64,000 nucleotides of DNA from Chloroflexota bacterium (lineage in GTDB: Bacteria; Chloroflexota; Anaerolineae; Anaerolineales; Villigracilaceae), in contig JACPYX010000021.1 in assembly GCA_016195815.1 (NCBI GenBank), positions 1-64,000 on the forward strand. The letters run 5' to 3'. Shown here in pieces: positions 16,834 to 24,387 of this stretch. Below the pieces are notes generated by a model that saw only the letters and a list, made by a program, of their open reading frames with translations, searched no databases and had not been told where the DNA came from. How positions within the stretch are numbered: the stretch's first letter is position 1; every line of letters begins with the position of its first letter. Position numbers and translations under genes: made by a program.

Positions 16834-17322
16834 ATGCCGTCAAAACATAAGACAATCGTCACAGCCGAGCCGGGCAAACAGGAGCTTTTCATCATGCGCG
16901 AATTTGACGCGCCGCGTGAACTTGTTTTCAAGGCTCACACAGACCCGAAACTCTATGTGCAATGGCTGGGACCGCGTGGATATGAAATGACGCTCGAAAC
17001 CTTTGAGCCTGTCAGCGGCGGCAGGTACCGTTACGTCCACAAGGATAAAGATGGGAACGAATTCAGATTTCGCGGCGTGTTCCATGAAATTTCCGAAGAG
17101 TTGATGATCCAGACCTTTGAATTCGAAGGCCTCCCCGAACGCGGACACGTCACCCTCGACATCATGAGACTCGAGTCCCTGCCTGGTAACAGGACAAAGA
17201 TCACGATTCAGTCCGTCTTTCAATCTGTTTCTGATCGAGATGGCATGGTCCAATCTGGAATGGAACGCGGCGTCAATGACGGTTATGAGCGCCTTGATGA
17301 GATTTTGGCAAATTTGAAATAA
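16834..17322 (+). CDS. SRPBCC (AHSA1-like) domain protein
   Basis: The 162-residue protein has the AHSA1 pattern: [24 protein letters not shown] near the start, [13 protein letters not shown] in the middle and a C-terminal helix ([17 protein letters not shown]). The fold forms a hydrophobic cavity for small ligands; the function in ArsR-linked operons is generally unknown. The gene is one base downstream of the regulator and 28 bases upstream of a VOC gene. Confidence 0.88.
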   Translation: MPSKHKTIVTAEPGKQELFIMREFDAPRELVFKAHTDPKLYVQWLGPRGYEMTLETFEPVSGGRYRYVHKDKDGNEFRFRGVFHEISEELMIQTFEFEGLPERGHVTLDIMRLESLPGNRTKITIQSVFQSVSDRDGMVQSGMERGVNDGYERLDEILANLK

Positions 17323-17350
17323 CGATGGATAAACCCAAAAGGAGAATAAA

Positions 17351-17806
17351 ATGAAAAAGATTACCCCGTTCCTATGGTTCGATACGCAGGCTGAAGAGGC
17401 GACGAATTTTTACGCCTCCATTTTCAAGAATTCAAAGATCGTGAGCATTTCACGGGAGCCAAACGGGAAGGCCATGTCTGTCGTATTCGAACTCGAAGGT
17501 CAGGAATTAACGGCGTACAATGCTGGCCCGGAATTCAAATTTACAGAAGCCATATCGTTCTTTGTGAACTGCGAGACACAGCAGGAAGTAGACGAGCTGT
17601 GGGAGAAGCTTTCTAAAGGCGGGGAAGAAGGAAGATGCGGTTGGCTTAAAGACAAGTATGGTCTGTCCTGGCAAATTATTCCTACTGCTTTAGGCGAGTT
17701 GATGGGAGACAAGGATCCTCAGAAAGCACAACGGGTCATGCAGGCCATGCTTAAGATGAGCAAGATCGTCATTGCAGATTTAAAGCAGGCCTATGACCAA
17801 AAATAA
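17351..17806 (+). CDS. VOC-superfamily protein (PhnB/3-demethylubiquinone methyltransferase-like)
   Basis: The 151-residue protein begins MKKITPFLWFDTQAEEATNFY and contains DKYGLSWQIIP, the pattern of the PhnB-like VOC family. AAAGGAG precedes the ATG. Family members are small dimeric metal-binding or glyoxalase-fold proteins; many are annotated as 3-demethylubiquinone methyltransferases without methyltransferase activity. Its role here is unknown; it is third in the ArsR-led operon. Confidence 0.87.
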   Translation: MKKITPFLWFDTQAEEATNFYASIFKNSKIVSISREPNGKAMSVVFELEGQELTAYNAGPEFKFTEAISFFVNCETQQEVDELWEKLSKGGEEGRCGWLKDKYGLSWQIIPTALGELMGDKDPQKAQRVMQAMLKMSKIVIADLKQAYDQK

Positions 17807-17815
17807 TATGGCTCC

Positions 17816-17896
17816 CCAAAACGCGACCTGGTCGTTGCCCGTATCTTTGACGCACCGATCAAACAGTGGAACAAGCCTGAAACGACTCTCAGATAA
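17816..17896 (+). pseudogene. Remnant of an SRPBCC N-terminus
   Basis: In one frame the gap after the VOC gene reads KRDLVVARIFDAPIKQWNK before a stop. This is close to the conserved first strand and helix of AHSA1-type SRPBCC proteins. It has no start in frame and stops after 26 codons, so it looks like the relic of a second SRPBCC gene that was deleted. Confidence 0.45.
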
Positions 17897-17918
17897 AACC
17901 TTTCGAAAGGAAATATAT

Positions 17919-18314
17919 ATGAACAAGAACACATTTAAAAGTATCGGCGCAGTTGTAGCAGGGATAGTTATAATTATCGCCCTGACACTTATTACCGACG
18001 CCGTATTGGAGGGGATTGGGGTATTACCCCGCGGCCCGCTCGGAAATCAAACTGGACTACAAATTCTTGAGCTTGTATACCGAACCATCTACAATATAAT
18101 TGGCGGCTTTGCCGCAGCGCGATTAGCGCCCAATCGCCCGATGAGGCACGCGGTTATTATGGGTATCGTGAGCACGATTATGGGATTGCTGGGTGCGGCG
18201 GCTACCTGGAATCTGAATTTGGCCCCGGCGTGGTATTCAGCGGCGATCGTCGTAGTCGCGTTACCCTGTGCGTGGCTGGGCGGCAGGTTGGTCGAAAACA
18301 AGAAAAGTATATAG
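17919..18314 (+). CDS. Small membrane protein of unknown function
   Basis: The ATG at 17919 has AAAGGA nine bases upstream and gives 131 residues beginning MNKNTFKSIGAVVAG. Four hydrophobic segments are visible (about 8-29, 52-68, 73-95 and 100-125). I do not recognise the family with certainty. It closes the ArsR-SRPBCC-VOC operon. The left end of an IS element begins directly after its stop, so loss of a few C-terminal codons by insertion cannot be excluded. Confidence 0.75.
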   Translation: MNKNTFKSIGAVVAGIVIIIALTLITDAVLEGIGVLPRGPLGNQTGLQILELVYRTIYNIIGGFAAARLAPNRPMRHAVIMGIVSTIMGLLGAAATWNLNLAPAWYSAAIVVVALPCAWLGGRLVENKKSI

Positions 18315-19149
18315 AACACATCTCAAAAATAGGATCTGATGAAAATCACGATACAAGCGAGGTGAACGAAGGCAAGATAGTTTTCAAGAAAACGGTCATA
18401 GCGAACCAGAACGCGGCGAAAGTTATGAAGCCAGGCGAACAAACGCTCCACTTTCCAACGTCGTTGGTAACGGCGTAAAACGCGACCATCTTGCGTGGCA
18501 GGCTTCTTGCGATTTCGCTTGTGAGGTGCAATCAACACAATGTTTTGCTCGGCCAATTTCTCATCTAAAGGATCACTGTCGTACGCTCGATCCCCGATCA
18601 ATCGTTGTGGTTTCTCGTCCACCAGCATCTGGTCCAAGGTGTTTTCCACTAAGCGGACTTCATGCGGCGAAGCACTGCCAACGGATAGGGCGACAGGAAA
18701 ACCAGCGCCATCTGCCACTGCCATGAGCTTTGTACCTTTGCCCCGCTTGGTTTTTCCCACCCCTGCGCCCCCTTTTTGGCCATGACAAAGGTTCCGTCGA
18801 TGAAACACTCCGTCAGGTCCAAATCGCCTCGCTCTTTGACATCTTCCACCAGTTTTCTAAGCACGGCCTCGAATGTGCCTGCTTTGACCCATTCTTGGAA
18901 CCGCCGATGGCAGGTTTGGTATGGTGGATATCGGTTGGGCATATCATGCCAAGGTGCACCTGTGCGCATGACCCATAAAATGCCATTCAGGATGGCCCGA
19001 TTATCCACACGTGGTCTGCCTTTTCCATCTGCACGTTTCACCGGCTTGGGTAGTAACGGCTCTACGATTGTCCATTGTTCGTCTGTGAGTTCCATTGGCT
19101 CGCTCCCATTTCGGGGTTGAGCCACAGTCTACCATTTTTGAGATAGCTT
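18315..19149 (-). mobile_element. IS5-family insertion sequence (IS427-like group)
   Basis: The element is about 825-835 bases. An 11-bp perfect inverted repeat, ATCTCAAAAAT (18320-18330) and its complement (19134-19144), bounds the transposase frames, and the similarity extends imperfectly on both sides. The transposase stop lies inside the left repeat. No target duplication is obvious with these ends, so the exact boundaries are uncertain by a few bases. Confidence 0.8.
18323..19125 (-). CDS. IS5-family transposase, two overlapping frames joined by -1 frameshift
   Basis: Frame A (GTG at 19125, or ATG at 19095, down to 18649) carries the N-terminal domain (DEQWTIVEPLLPKP) and the first catalytic Asp in ECFIDGTFVMAKKG. 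Frame B (to 18323) continues KGKGTKLMAVADG and carries the second Asp (GDRAYDSD) and the Glu (RRWKVERLFAWL). The junction is an A5G5 run (18768-18777 on the plus strand), where a -1 slip moves frame A to frame B. Both halves look undamaged, so the element may be active. Confidence 0.85.
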
Positions 19150-19358
19150 CTAGCTAATGACAAGCCAGATGGATTGCAATTTATAACATTGCAATCCATC
19201 TAATTTTGGAAAATCCAGCCAAAACTTTTTAAAAGCGGAGTAATGTAAGATCGTCTCTGTAAATTCCGAGAAGAAGCAGGTCAGGTGTTATCCTTGCGGG
19301 TGTTCAGGACGAAAGGAGAACTGACCTGCCACGAAGATTTTACCTTATCCGTTTAGGT
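19150..19358. other. Gap between the IS element and the NurA gene
   Basis: No gene is supported. It contains a 14-bp hairpin at 19167-19201 and a separated inverted pair GCAGGTCAG (19276-19284) and CTGACCTGC (19321-19329). A stretch at about 19329-19350 could encode PRRFYLIR, reminiscent of the start of REP-associated transposases, but it runs into the NurA 3' end and is not called. Confidence 0.5.
19167..19201. repeat. Perfect 14-bp inverted repeat
   Basis: Arms of 14 bases (AGATGGATTGCAAT and its complement) flank a 7-base loop. It lies downstream of the NurA gene. On the plus strand TAATTTT follows; on the minus strand there is no T tract, so it is not a standard terminator for NurA. It may be the scar or end of a lost element. 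Confidence 0.6.
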
Positions 19359-20681
19359 TTACTTTTTCTTTACAGTAGCATCTGCAAACAATCGCAATAC
19401 TTGCGCAGAAGGATATGTTGACAAGGAAGCAACTGAATTAGCTAACTCAATGGGAAGCAATGCATTTTCATGCCTGCTACTTAGCAAAGATGGCAATGTA
19501 GCCAAAATGTTTTCGATATTTATCAACTGATCAATACTTGGATTAGCAATAAAGGGACCCATCGAAGTTTTTACAGGCACGTTTAGAACAAGTCTGCATC
19601 TTTCATTTGCTGTAACAAAAACTTTTGCACCGTAATTTGTGTCACGACCATAAGGGGCTCCATTTGGTGGACGATGTTGAATTTTCTCGCAAATATAAAC
19701 ATGGTCTGGAATAAACAAATTACCTGCGGGAGCATTTCGGCTAATCAAATTCAGATGGTCGACAAACGTACCTGTCTTTTCCTGTCCAATAAGATTAACA
19801 GGATGTCCTTGCTCATTTGCATGGAGTAAAAAATTCCGAATAGGATTCACCAACTTTGAATACTGTGCTCTTATTTGTAGAGGTCCATCTTTTATAAACA
19901 AACATCTACTCAGAACATCTTTTGATGTCTCCCAGAAATGTCGGATTCCAGTGAACAACAACAGTGTTTCATGAATAATCATATAAGCAGTGGCAACGCT
20001 ATCTGACGCGGCCTCTTCAACCATTTCTAAGTGAAAACCCAACATGTCAGTAATAAATAATTCATTTCCGCAGTTTGGGCAATTTCCTTTTTCAGCATCA
20101 ATTGGTAAAGTGGCATTCTTGCCTCCGCAATGCGGACATTCAAATGGCGGTAACGGACGTGGGTTATTACTCCATTTTTCGTACACAAGCCACTTGAATG
20201 TTTCCATGATTTCCCCTTGCAAAGACTCGTCTTTCACAGATTCATAAATTACTTGTCGCACCGCGTTATACACACTTATTCCGTCCGCATAAAGATGTCT
20301 TAGTGGCAACGCTGTTGCGTGATAGGCGGCAGATTTTGACATTAAATCTCTAATCGCAAACGGATGAGGGGTTTCCTTATCTATTTGGCTTAATCCAACT
20401 TGATCGAGATTCACTAATGCAGTTTTGATGAACGCAATAGATTTGTAGGGCGGGCGCTCATCTGTAATGGGTTGCCATGACCCATCAACTGCAAAAATTA
20501 TGTCAAGGGGTTTTCCCAATGGCGGAAAAGGTTGCCAACCTGTGAAAGGTGGCAAATCAGAAGGGTCTTGTTCTTCAAATTTTTGAACAAGTTGTTGCAC
20601 AAGTGGACTCTTAAGCACATCTAAGTGCCCAAGTTTACTTGCTCGTTCTCCTGGTAAGCGTTTACCTGCTTGATATGGCAT
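19359..20681 (-). CDS. NurA-type nuclease with zinc ribbon
   Basis: The 440-residue protein carries the NurA catalytic start DIIFAVDGSW (about 60-69, with the metal-binding Asp) and a C-terminal part with FIPDHVYICEKIQ and GAKVFVTANE. A CPHC...CPNC zinc ribbon is inserted at about residues 180-205. NurA nucleases act with the HerA hexameric ATPase to degrade DNA ends. The gene lies 11 bases after the HerA gene and is last in a methylase-HerA-NurA operon. Its DNA is more A+T-rich than neighbouring housekeeping genes. The NurA assignment rests on motifs and partner, not on a search. Confidence 0.8.
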   Translation of the reverse strand: MPYQAGKRLPGERASKLGHLDVLKSPLVQQLVQKFEEQDPSDLPPFTGWQPFPPLGKPLDIIFAVDGSWQPITDERPPYKSIAFIKTALVNLDQVGLSQIDKETPHPFAIRDLMSKSAAYHATALPLRHLYADGISVYNAVRQVIYESVKDESLQGEIMETFKWLVYEKWSNNPRPLPPFECPHCGGKNATLPIDAEKGNCPNCGNELFITDMLGFHLEMVEEAASDSVATAYMIIHETLLLFTGIRHFWETSKDVLSRCLFIKDGPLQIRAQYSKLVNPIRNFLLHANEQGHPVNLIGQEKTGTFVDHLNLISRNAPAGNLFIPDHVYICEKIQHRPPNGAPYGRDTNYGAKVFVTANERCRLVLNVPVKTSMGPFIANPSIDQLINIENILATLPSLLSSRHENALLPIELANSVASLSTYPSAQVLRLFADATVKKK

Positions 20682-20692
20682 AGGAAGAATCT

Positions 20693-22699
20693 CTATGGTT
20701 GAGTTACAGCTTGGCGCGGTTCAAATTTTATTGCTTGCATTGGAACTACAAACCGATGAGAACGCGTGAGCATTCTCATATATCCAGGCGTCTTGGCTCG
20801 GAGAATATCCTCTTTCATGCTTTCATACGCAAAATTCATCTTTGCAAGAGCATTGGTTTCATCTTGCGACGACATGTGAGCAATAAAAAAGTTTTCAGTT
20901 TGGGCTAGCAGGTCATTATTAATAGTAGAAGGTGATTGTGTAGAGTAGACAATGCCGATATGATATTTTGCGCCTTCTTTGGCAAACCTGCTATAAATCG
21001 TTGTTACATCATTGTTTCTTGGAAACAAGTTGTGGGCTTCTTCAAAATAGACTTGAATAAAGTGCTTGCCAAGTTTATTGTTGCTGAATTTGTTTACTTG
21101 GTGACTAAACACAGCTTTAGAAAGCAAATCTGAAAAATACGTTAGCAATGTTGGATGCGCATTCCCCAAATCAAGTATTACAGTTTTACCTTTATCCAAC
21201 GAGTCAAGAATATTTTTGACGAAGTTATCTGCCTTGCTGTCATGATAATCACGATAGGGTTGAATAATAGAAACTCCACTGCCTCCACCTTTAGGTGACA
21301 GGAAGTCTAACATTGCAACATCGTCAGGATCAAAGATTGGTTTTTTGCTGGAAGAAATAAGAGATTTATCTTCAGGTTTTGCCTGTCGAAATTTTGCCAT
21401 AACTTCAAAATCAGTTACCATTTCATCAATAGTCCTGATGTATTTGGGGACGGCGCGTTCTGCTAGTGAGTAAGCGTTCAATCTAAGGGCGTCACTAAAC
21501 CCAGCATCAAATCTGCTCGCGGATGTGCCTTTTGGTAGGATTTGCACCAAAGTATCGGGATTTACTTCAAAGCCGGCCTTTCTAAGAATTGCCCAGAAAA
21601 GTTGAATTTTCCTTATCGCCCTGTTTTTATCACCTTCATCATTCATTACATCTATTTCATCTAAATCTGAGAGACTTACAGACATAAAGCTGCGTACATA
21701 ATTTGCTTTTCCACGATTATCTTGAGCTAGCAGACTTTCAAGGACAGCAAGGGCGCTGTTTGGTTGTTCATAAAAGTTTAGTTTCAGTGGTTTGGAGGGA
21801 GTTTCATCTTTTTTCTGTAGTGCGTAAACTTCACATACATTTTCATTGACTTTTCGCAAAGACAAATTGCCATCTTGAGGGTTATCGTTTGCATATTCTC
21901 CGTTAATGTCAAAGATTAATTGACCTGCACTAAATTCCTTGCTGGCTTTAGTGGCGTCAATAATGCTTTGGGCAATTAATTTAACAACATTTGATTTACC
22001 AAGTCGTGTTTTTCCAAACATCGCGGTTCGCGACGCCAAAAAATCTTTTGGTGATACAAAGACAGGGACGTTGGGAAGGGTTTTATCTGGTAAAGGTAAT
22101 CTGCATTCAGTTAAGCGCAGGTTGCCAATTTGGAATCTGTTATTTGTTGCAACCAGTGTGTTTATTACAAGGTTTAGTATTGCGTCATCTGGAGCATATA
22201 CACGATATTTATGTGCGCTTACAAAGTTATTCATATCACCAGAAAACTCCACCATATCTTGTTTTTCTGGATGTGGGTAGAACATTCCCAAAACGCCCGT
22301 ATTCAATGCTCCCCATTGCAACTCTGATTGAGTGAAAATATCAAGTTCAGGCATTGATTTTTTCTGCAACTCAAAATATGTTTGCTGTGTGTCTTTGCTT
22401 AAGGGCGTTGGCGCAGCATCCAAGACTCGCAAGAGAGTAAAGTGAGGTGTAATAATTTTCTCTTGAACTGCTGGTGTCATAATCAAAAGCGAGTTACGTG
22501 GCACACCGCCAACAGCCATTTTGAAAGGATCAGATGTAATTATTGTTACCGTATCATAGTTTATATCAAGCACGTACCCCACAAATCGCATATCGTCATA
22601 TTGCTTTGCGGTTTCTAAAGCAACTTCTTTATCCAAGAAATCTTTCAAGGCACGTAATGGGTGGTTTTGTTGTGCTGCGTTGTTGAAGAACTCCTTCAT
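20693..22699 (-). CDS. HerA-type hexameric DNA translocase ATPase
   Basis: The 668-residue protein has an N-terminal region (about 1-215) that could include a HerA barrel. Walker A is GKTRLGKSN at about 229-237, the Walker-B-like strand is LIFDINGEY, and late in the protein come VYFEEAHNLF (the HerA EEAHN motif) and GIVYSTQSPSTIN (sensor/arginine-finger region). HerA hexamers pump duplex DNA into or through the NurA nuclease dimer. The start overlaps the methylase stop as ATGA and NurA follows after 11 bases, so the three proteins are translated together. Confidence 0.87.
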   Translation of the reverse strand: MKEFFNNAAQQNHPLRALKDFLDKEVALETAKQYDDMRFVGYVLDINYDTVTIITSDPFKMAVGGVPRNSLLIMTPAVQEKIITPHFTLLRVLDAAPTPLSKDTQQTYFELQKKSMPELDIFTQSELQWGALNTGVLGMFYPHPEKQDMVEFSGDMNNFVSAHKYRVYAPDDAILNLVINTLVATNNRFQIGNLRLTECRLPLPDKTLPNVPVFVSPKDFLASRTAMFGKTRLGKSNVVKLIAQSIIDATKASKEFSAGQLIFDINGEYANDNPQDGNLSLRKVNENVCEVYALQKKDETPSKPLKLNFYEQPNSALAVLESLLAQDNRGKANYVRSFMSVSLSDLDEIDVMNDEGDKNRAIRKIQLFWAILRKAGFEVNPDTLVQILPKGTSASRFDAGFSDALRLNAYSLAERAVPKYIRTIDEMVTDFEVMAKFRQAKPEDKSLISSSKKPIFDPDDVAMLDFLSPKGGGSGVSIIQPYRDYHDSKADNFVKNILDSLDKGKTVILDLGNAHPTLLTYFSDLLSKAVFSHQVNKFSNNKLGKHFIQVYFEEAHNLFPRNNDVTTIYSRFAKEGAKYHIGIVYSTQSPSTINNDLLAQTENFFIAHMSSQDETNALAKMNFAYESMKEDILRAKTPGYMRMLTRSHRFVVPMQAIKFEPRQAVTQP

Positions 22700-23529
22700 A
22701 GTTTTGTACTCCCTTCTGTTTTGTAACTCGATATTAGGACTTCGCCAGAATTCTTCGTCATAATTCCTGGAAGGCTTCCCGTTCCTTTAGGAATCTTAAC
22801 TGCGTAAAAGCCACGAAAGAGCCCAAGAATTTTTGGGTGAGTCGATGTAGTCATAGCCCATTTCACACCACGTCTTTTAGCTTGCTTTAGTGCCTTAGCA
22901 AGCCTCTGATGATCTTCAAATCGAAACTGTTGCCAGCCATAGTGGCTATTTGTGTATTCTTGCTCGTGAGGCTTATAGGGCGGGTCTAGGAAAAGGAAAT
23001 CATCCTTACTAGCATCTTCAATTATCGTTTCGAAGTCGCCGCATTCTATTTTTGCCTTCCTCAATCTTTTGCTGACAGCTAATAAATCTTCCTCGGTTAT
23101 GACCCAGCGTCTTGATTGTCCGCCATACCCAACATTGAATTTGCCTTCACGGTTATGTCTCCACATGCCCTTGAAACAAGTTCGGTTTAAAAACAGCATT
23201 CTGGCTGCTCTTCCAATTACATTTTCTTCTCTCTTATGGTCACGTACTTGTTTGTAATCTTTTTTGGTCGAGCCAAATTTCTCGTAAGCTTTCCAAACAC
23301 TCTTAGGAGAATAACGAATCCCTCTATATATATCAATCAGTTCAGGATTTGCGTCTGATAACAAAGCCTTTTGGGGTCCTACATAAAAAAAGACCGCGCC
23401 ACTGCCAACAAACGGCTCAATATAACGCCCCTTGATACTTTCAGAAGATGGTAAGTGGTCTTGTAGAAAAACCAAAAGCCTACGTTTGCCACCTGGATAG
23501 CGAAGAAAGTAATTTATTTGTTTTCCCAT
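22696..23529 (-). CDS. D12-class adenine-N6 DNA methyltransferase (Dam-like)
   Basis: The 277-residue protein has the D12-class order: LRYPGGKRRLL at the start, SAM-binding FVGSGAVFF (about 40-48), SDANPELI, NREGKFNVGYG and the catalytic DPPY (182-185). It should methylate adenine N6 in a short target, perhaps GATC, although specificity cannot be read. It is the first gene of the operon with HerA and NurA, which suggests that it protects self DNA from the nuclease. A TATAAT at 23541-23546 leaves only 11 bases before the ATG, so the message may be leaderless. Confidence 0.92.
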   Translation of the reverse strand: MGKQINYFLRYPGGKRRLLVFLQDHLPSSESIKGRYIEPFVGSGAVFFYVGPQKALLSDANPELIDIYRGIRYSPKSVWKAYEKFGSTKKDYKQVRDHKREENVIGRAARMLFLNRTCFKGMWRHNREGKFNVGYGGQSRRWVITEEDLLAVSKRLRKAKIECGDFETIIEDASKDDFLFLDPPYKPHEQEYTNSHYGWQQFRFEDHQRLAKALKQAKRRGVKWAMTTSTHPKILGLFRGFYAVKIPKGTGSLPGIMTKNSGEVLISSYKTEGSTKL

Positions 23530-23540
23530 TTACACAGCTA

Positions 23541-23546
23541 ATTATA
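23541..23546 (-). promoter_or_regulatory. Candidate -10 of the methylase-HerA-NurA operon
   Basis: A perfect TATAAT on the minus strand ends 11 bases before the methylase ATG. No consensus -35 is seen 16-18 bases upstream. Confidence 0.35.
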
Positions 23547-23674
23547 AACCTTGCACTCCATTCATGCGCTCCGAGACCACTTCAAGCGGACTTCGTAAAA
23601 ATAGCACGGGTGATTCACGTGTGCCCGTCAGTGTATCCCAGTGTGGGCTAACAGCCTAGCACATCGCCCCGAAA

Positions 23675-23715
23675 GAAATAAAAACTCCGAGAAATTCTTT
23701 CGGAGTTTTTATTTC
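23675..23715. terminator. Bidirectional-type terminator after HepT
   Basis: A perfect 16-bp stem (GAAATAAAAACTCCGA and its complement) has a 9-base loop and A/T-rich arms giving a T run in both directions. The HepT stop codon (23709-23711) is within the stem. It ends the HepT/MntA operon and insulates the methylase operon from it. Confidence 0.8.
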
Positions 23716-24044
23716 TCAATCATTTTTCGCAAAGCAGGGATGATGACTGGCAAATCTTCCTGTACTGTTCGCCAGACCACTTCGGTATTTACTCCAAAGT
23801 ATTCATGCGTCAATTTGTTCCGCATCCCGGCAATTTCCCACCATGGAACTTCAGGGTTGGCTTTTCGCACATTATCTGGAATCTGGCGGGCAGCTTCGCC
23901 CATGATTTCAAACGCGCGGATCACTGCATACACCGCTTTGTCATCTTTGCGAAAACTCTCGTAGTTCAAACCCTTTACAAAAGAGAGCGCCTTTTCGGCG
24001 TTCTCCAACATGTCATTCAAATAGTCCTGATGTTCACGCTTCAT
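23709..24044 (-). CDS. hepT: HepT-like HEPN-domain RNase toxin (DUF86)
   Basis: The 111-residue protein has the HEPN RNase motif RNKLTHEYFG (Arg-X4-His followed by Tyr) near residue 76 and the family helix AFEIMGEAARQIP. It is the toxin half of the type VII HEPN/MNT system; known family members are silenced by AMPylation of the motif tyrosine by MntA. Its start overlaps the MntA stop as ATGA. Cognate toxin-antitoxin pairs of this type often occur in defence islands. Confidence 0.9.
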   Translation of the reverse strand: MKREHQDYLNDMLENAEKALSFVKGLNYESFRKDDKAVYAVIRAFEIMGEAARQIPDNVRKANPEVPWWEIAGMRNKLTHEYFGVNTEVVWRTVQEDLPVIIPALRKMIEK

Positions 24045-24343
24045 ACAGGAATCGCCTCACGCAGAATATTCTTACCAATCCTTGGTTTGAGCGAGTCTTT
24101 CATCACCAAATCCACTTTGACTCCCAAAAGATCAGAGAGATAATTTTCAATCGCAATAAAAGTCAGCAAGCTCGGCACTTCCTTGAATGTGACTAAAACA
24201 TCCAAGTCGCTGTTCTTCTTCTGCTCCGCGCGAACATAAGAACCGAATACTTCCAGTTTTTCCACGCTGTAGCGCTCCGCCAGCATTGGAACTTGTTGGT
24301 GGAGTATTTCAAGCATTTTCTTCAAGGAACGTCTGCGTGCCAT
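24041..24343 (-). CDS. mntA: MntA-like minimal nucleotidyltransferase antitoxin
   Basis: The ATG at 24343 gives 100 residues; a GTG at 24361 would add six. The nucleotidyltransferase motif GSYVRAEQKKNSDLDVLV (GS-X10-DXD) is intact. It is the antitoxin of the HEPN/MNT pair, expected to AMPylate HepT. It is the first gene of the operon and diverges from ettA, whose ATG is only 44 bases away, so the promoters of the two must share this gap. Confidence 0.9.
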   Translation of the reverse strand: MARRRSLKKMLEILHQQVPMLAERYSVEKLEVFGSYVRAEQKKNSDLDVLVTFKEVPSLLTFIAIENYLSDLLGVKVDLVMKDSLKPRIGKNILREAIPV

Positions 24344-24387
24344 AACTAAATTATACAACACAAAACATAAGGTAAAATCACCCCACT

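Noticed and set aside
18526-18978. Plus-strand frames within the IS element
   Set aside because: Shadows of the transposase.
19329-19358. Start of a REP-associated transposase (PRRFYLIR)
   Set aside because: Only eight residues fit, no start codon is present, and the frame enters the NurA gene.
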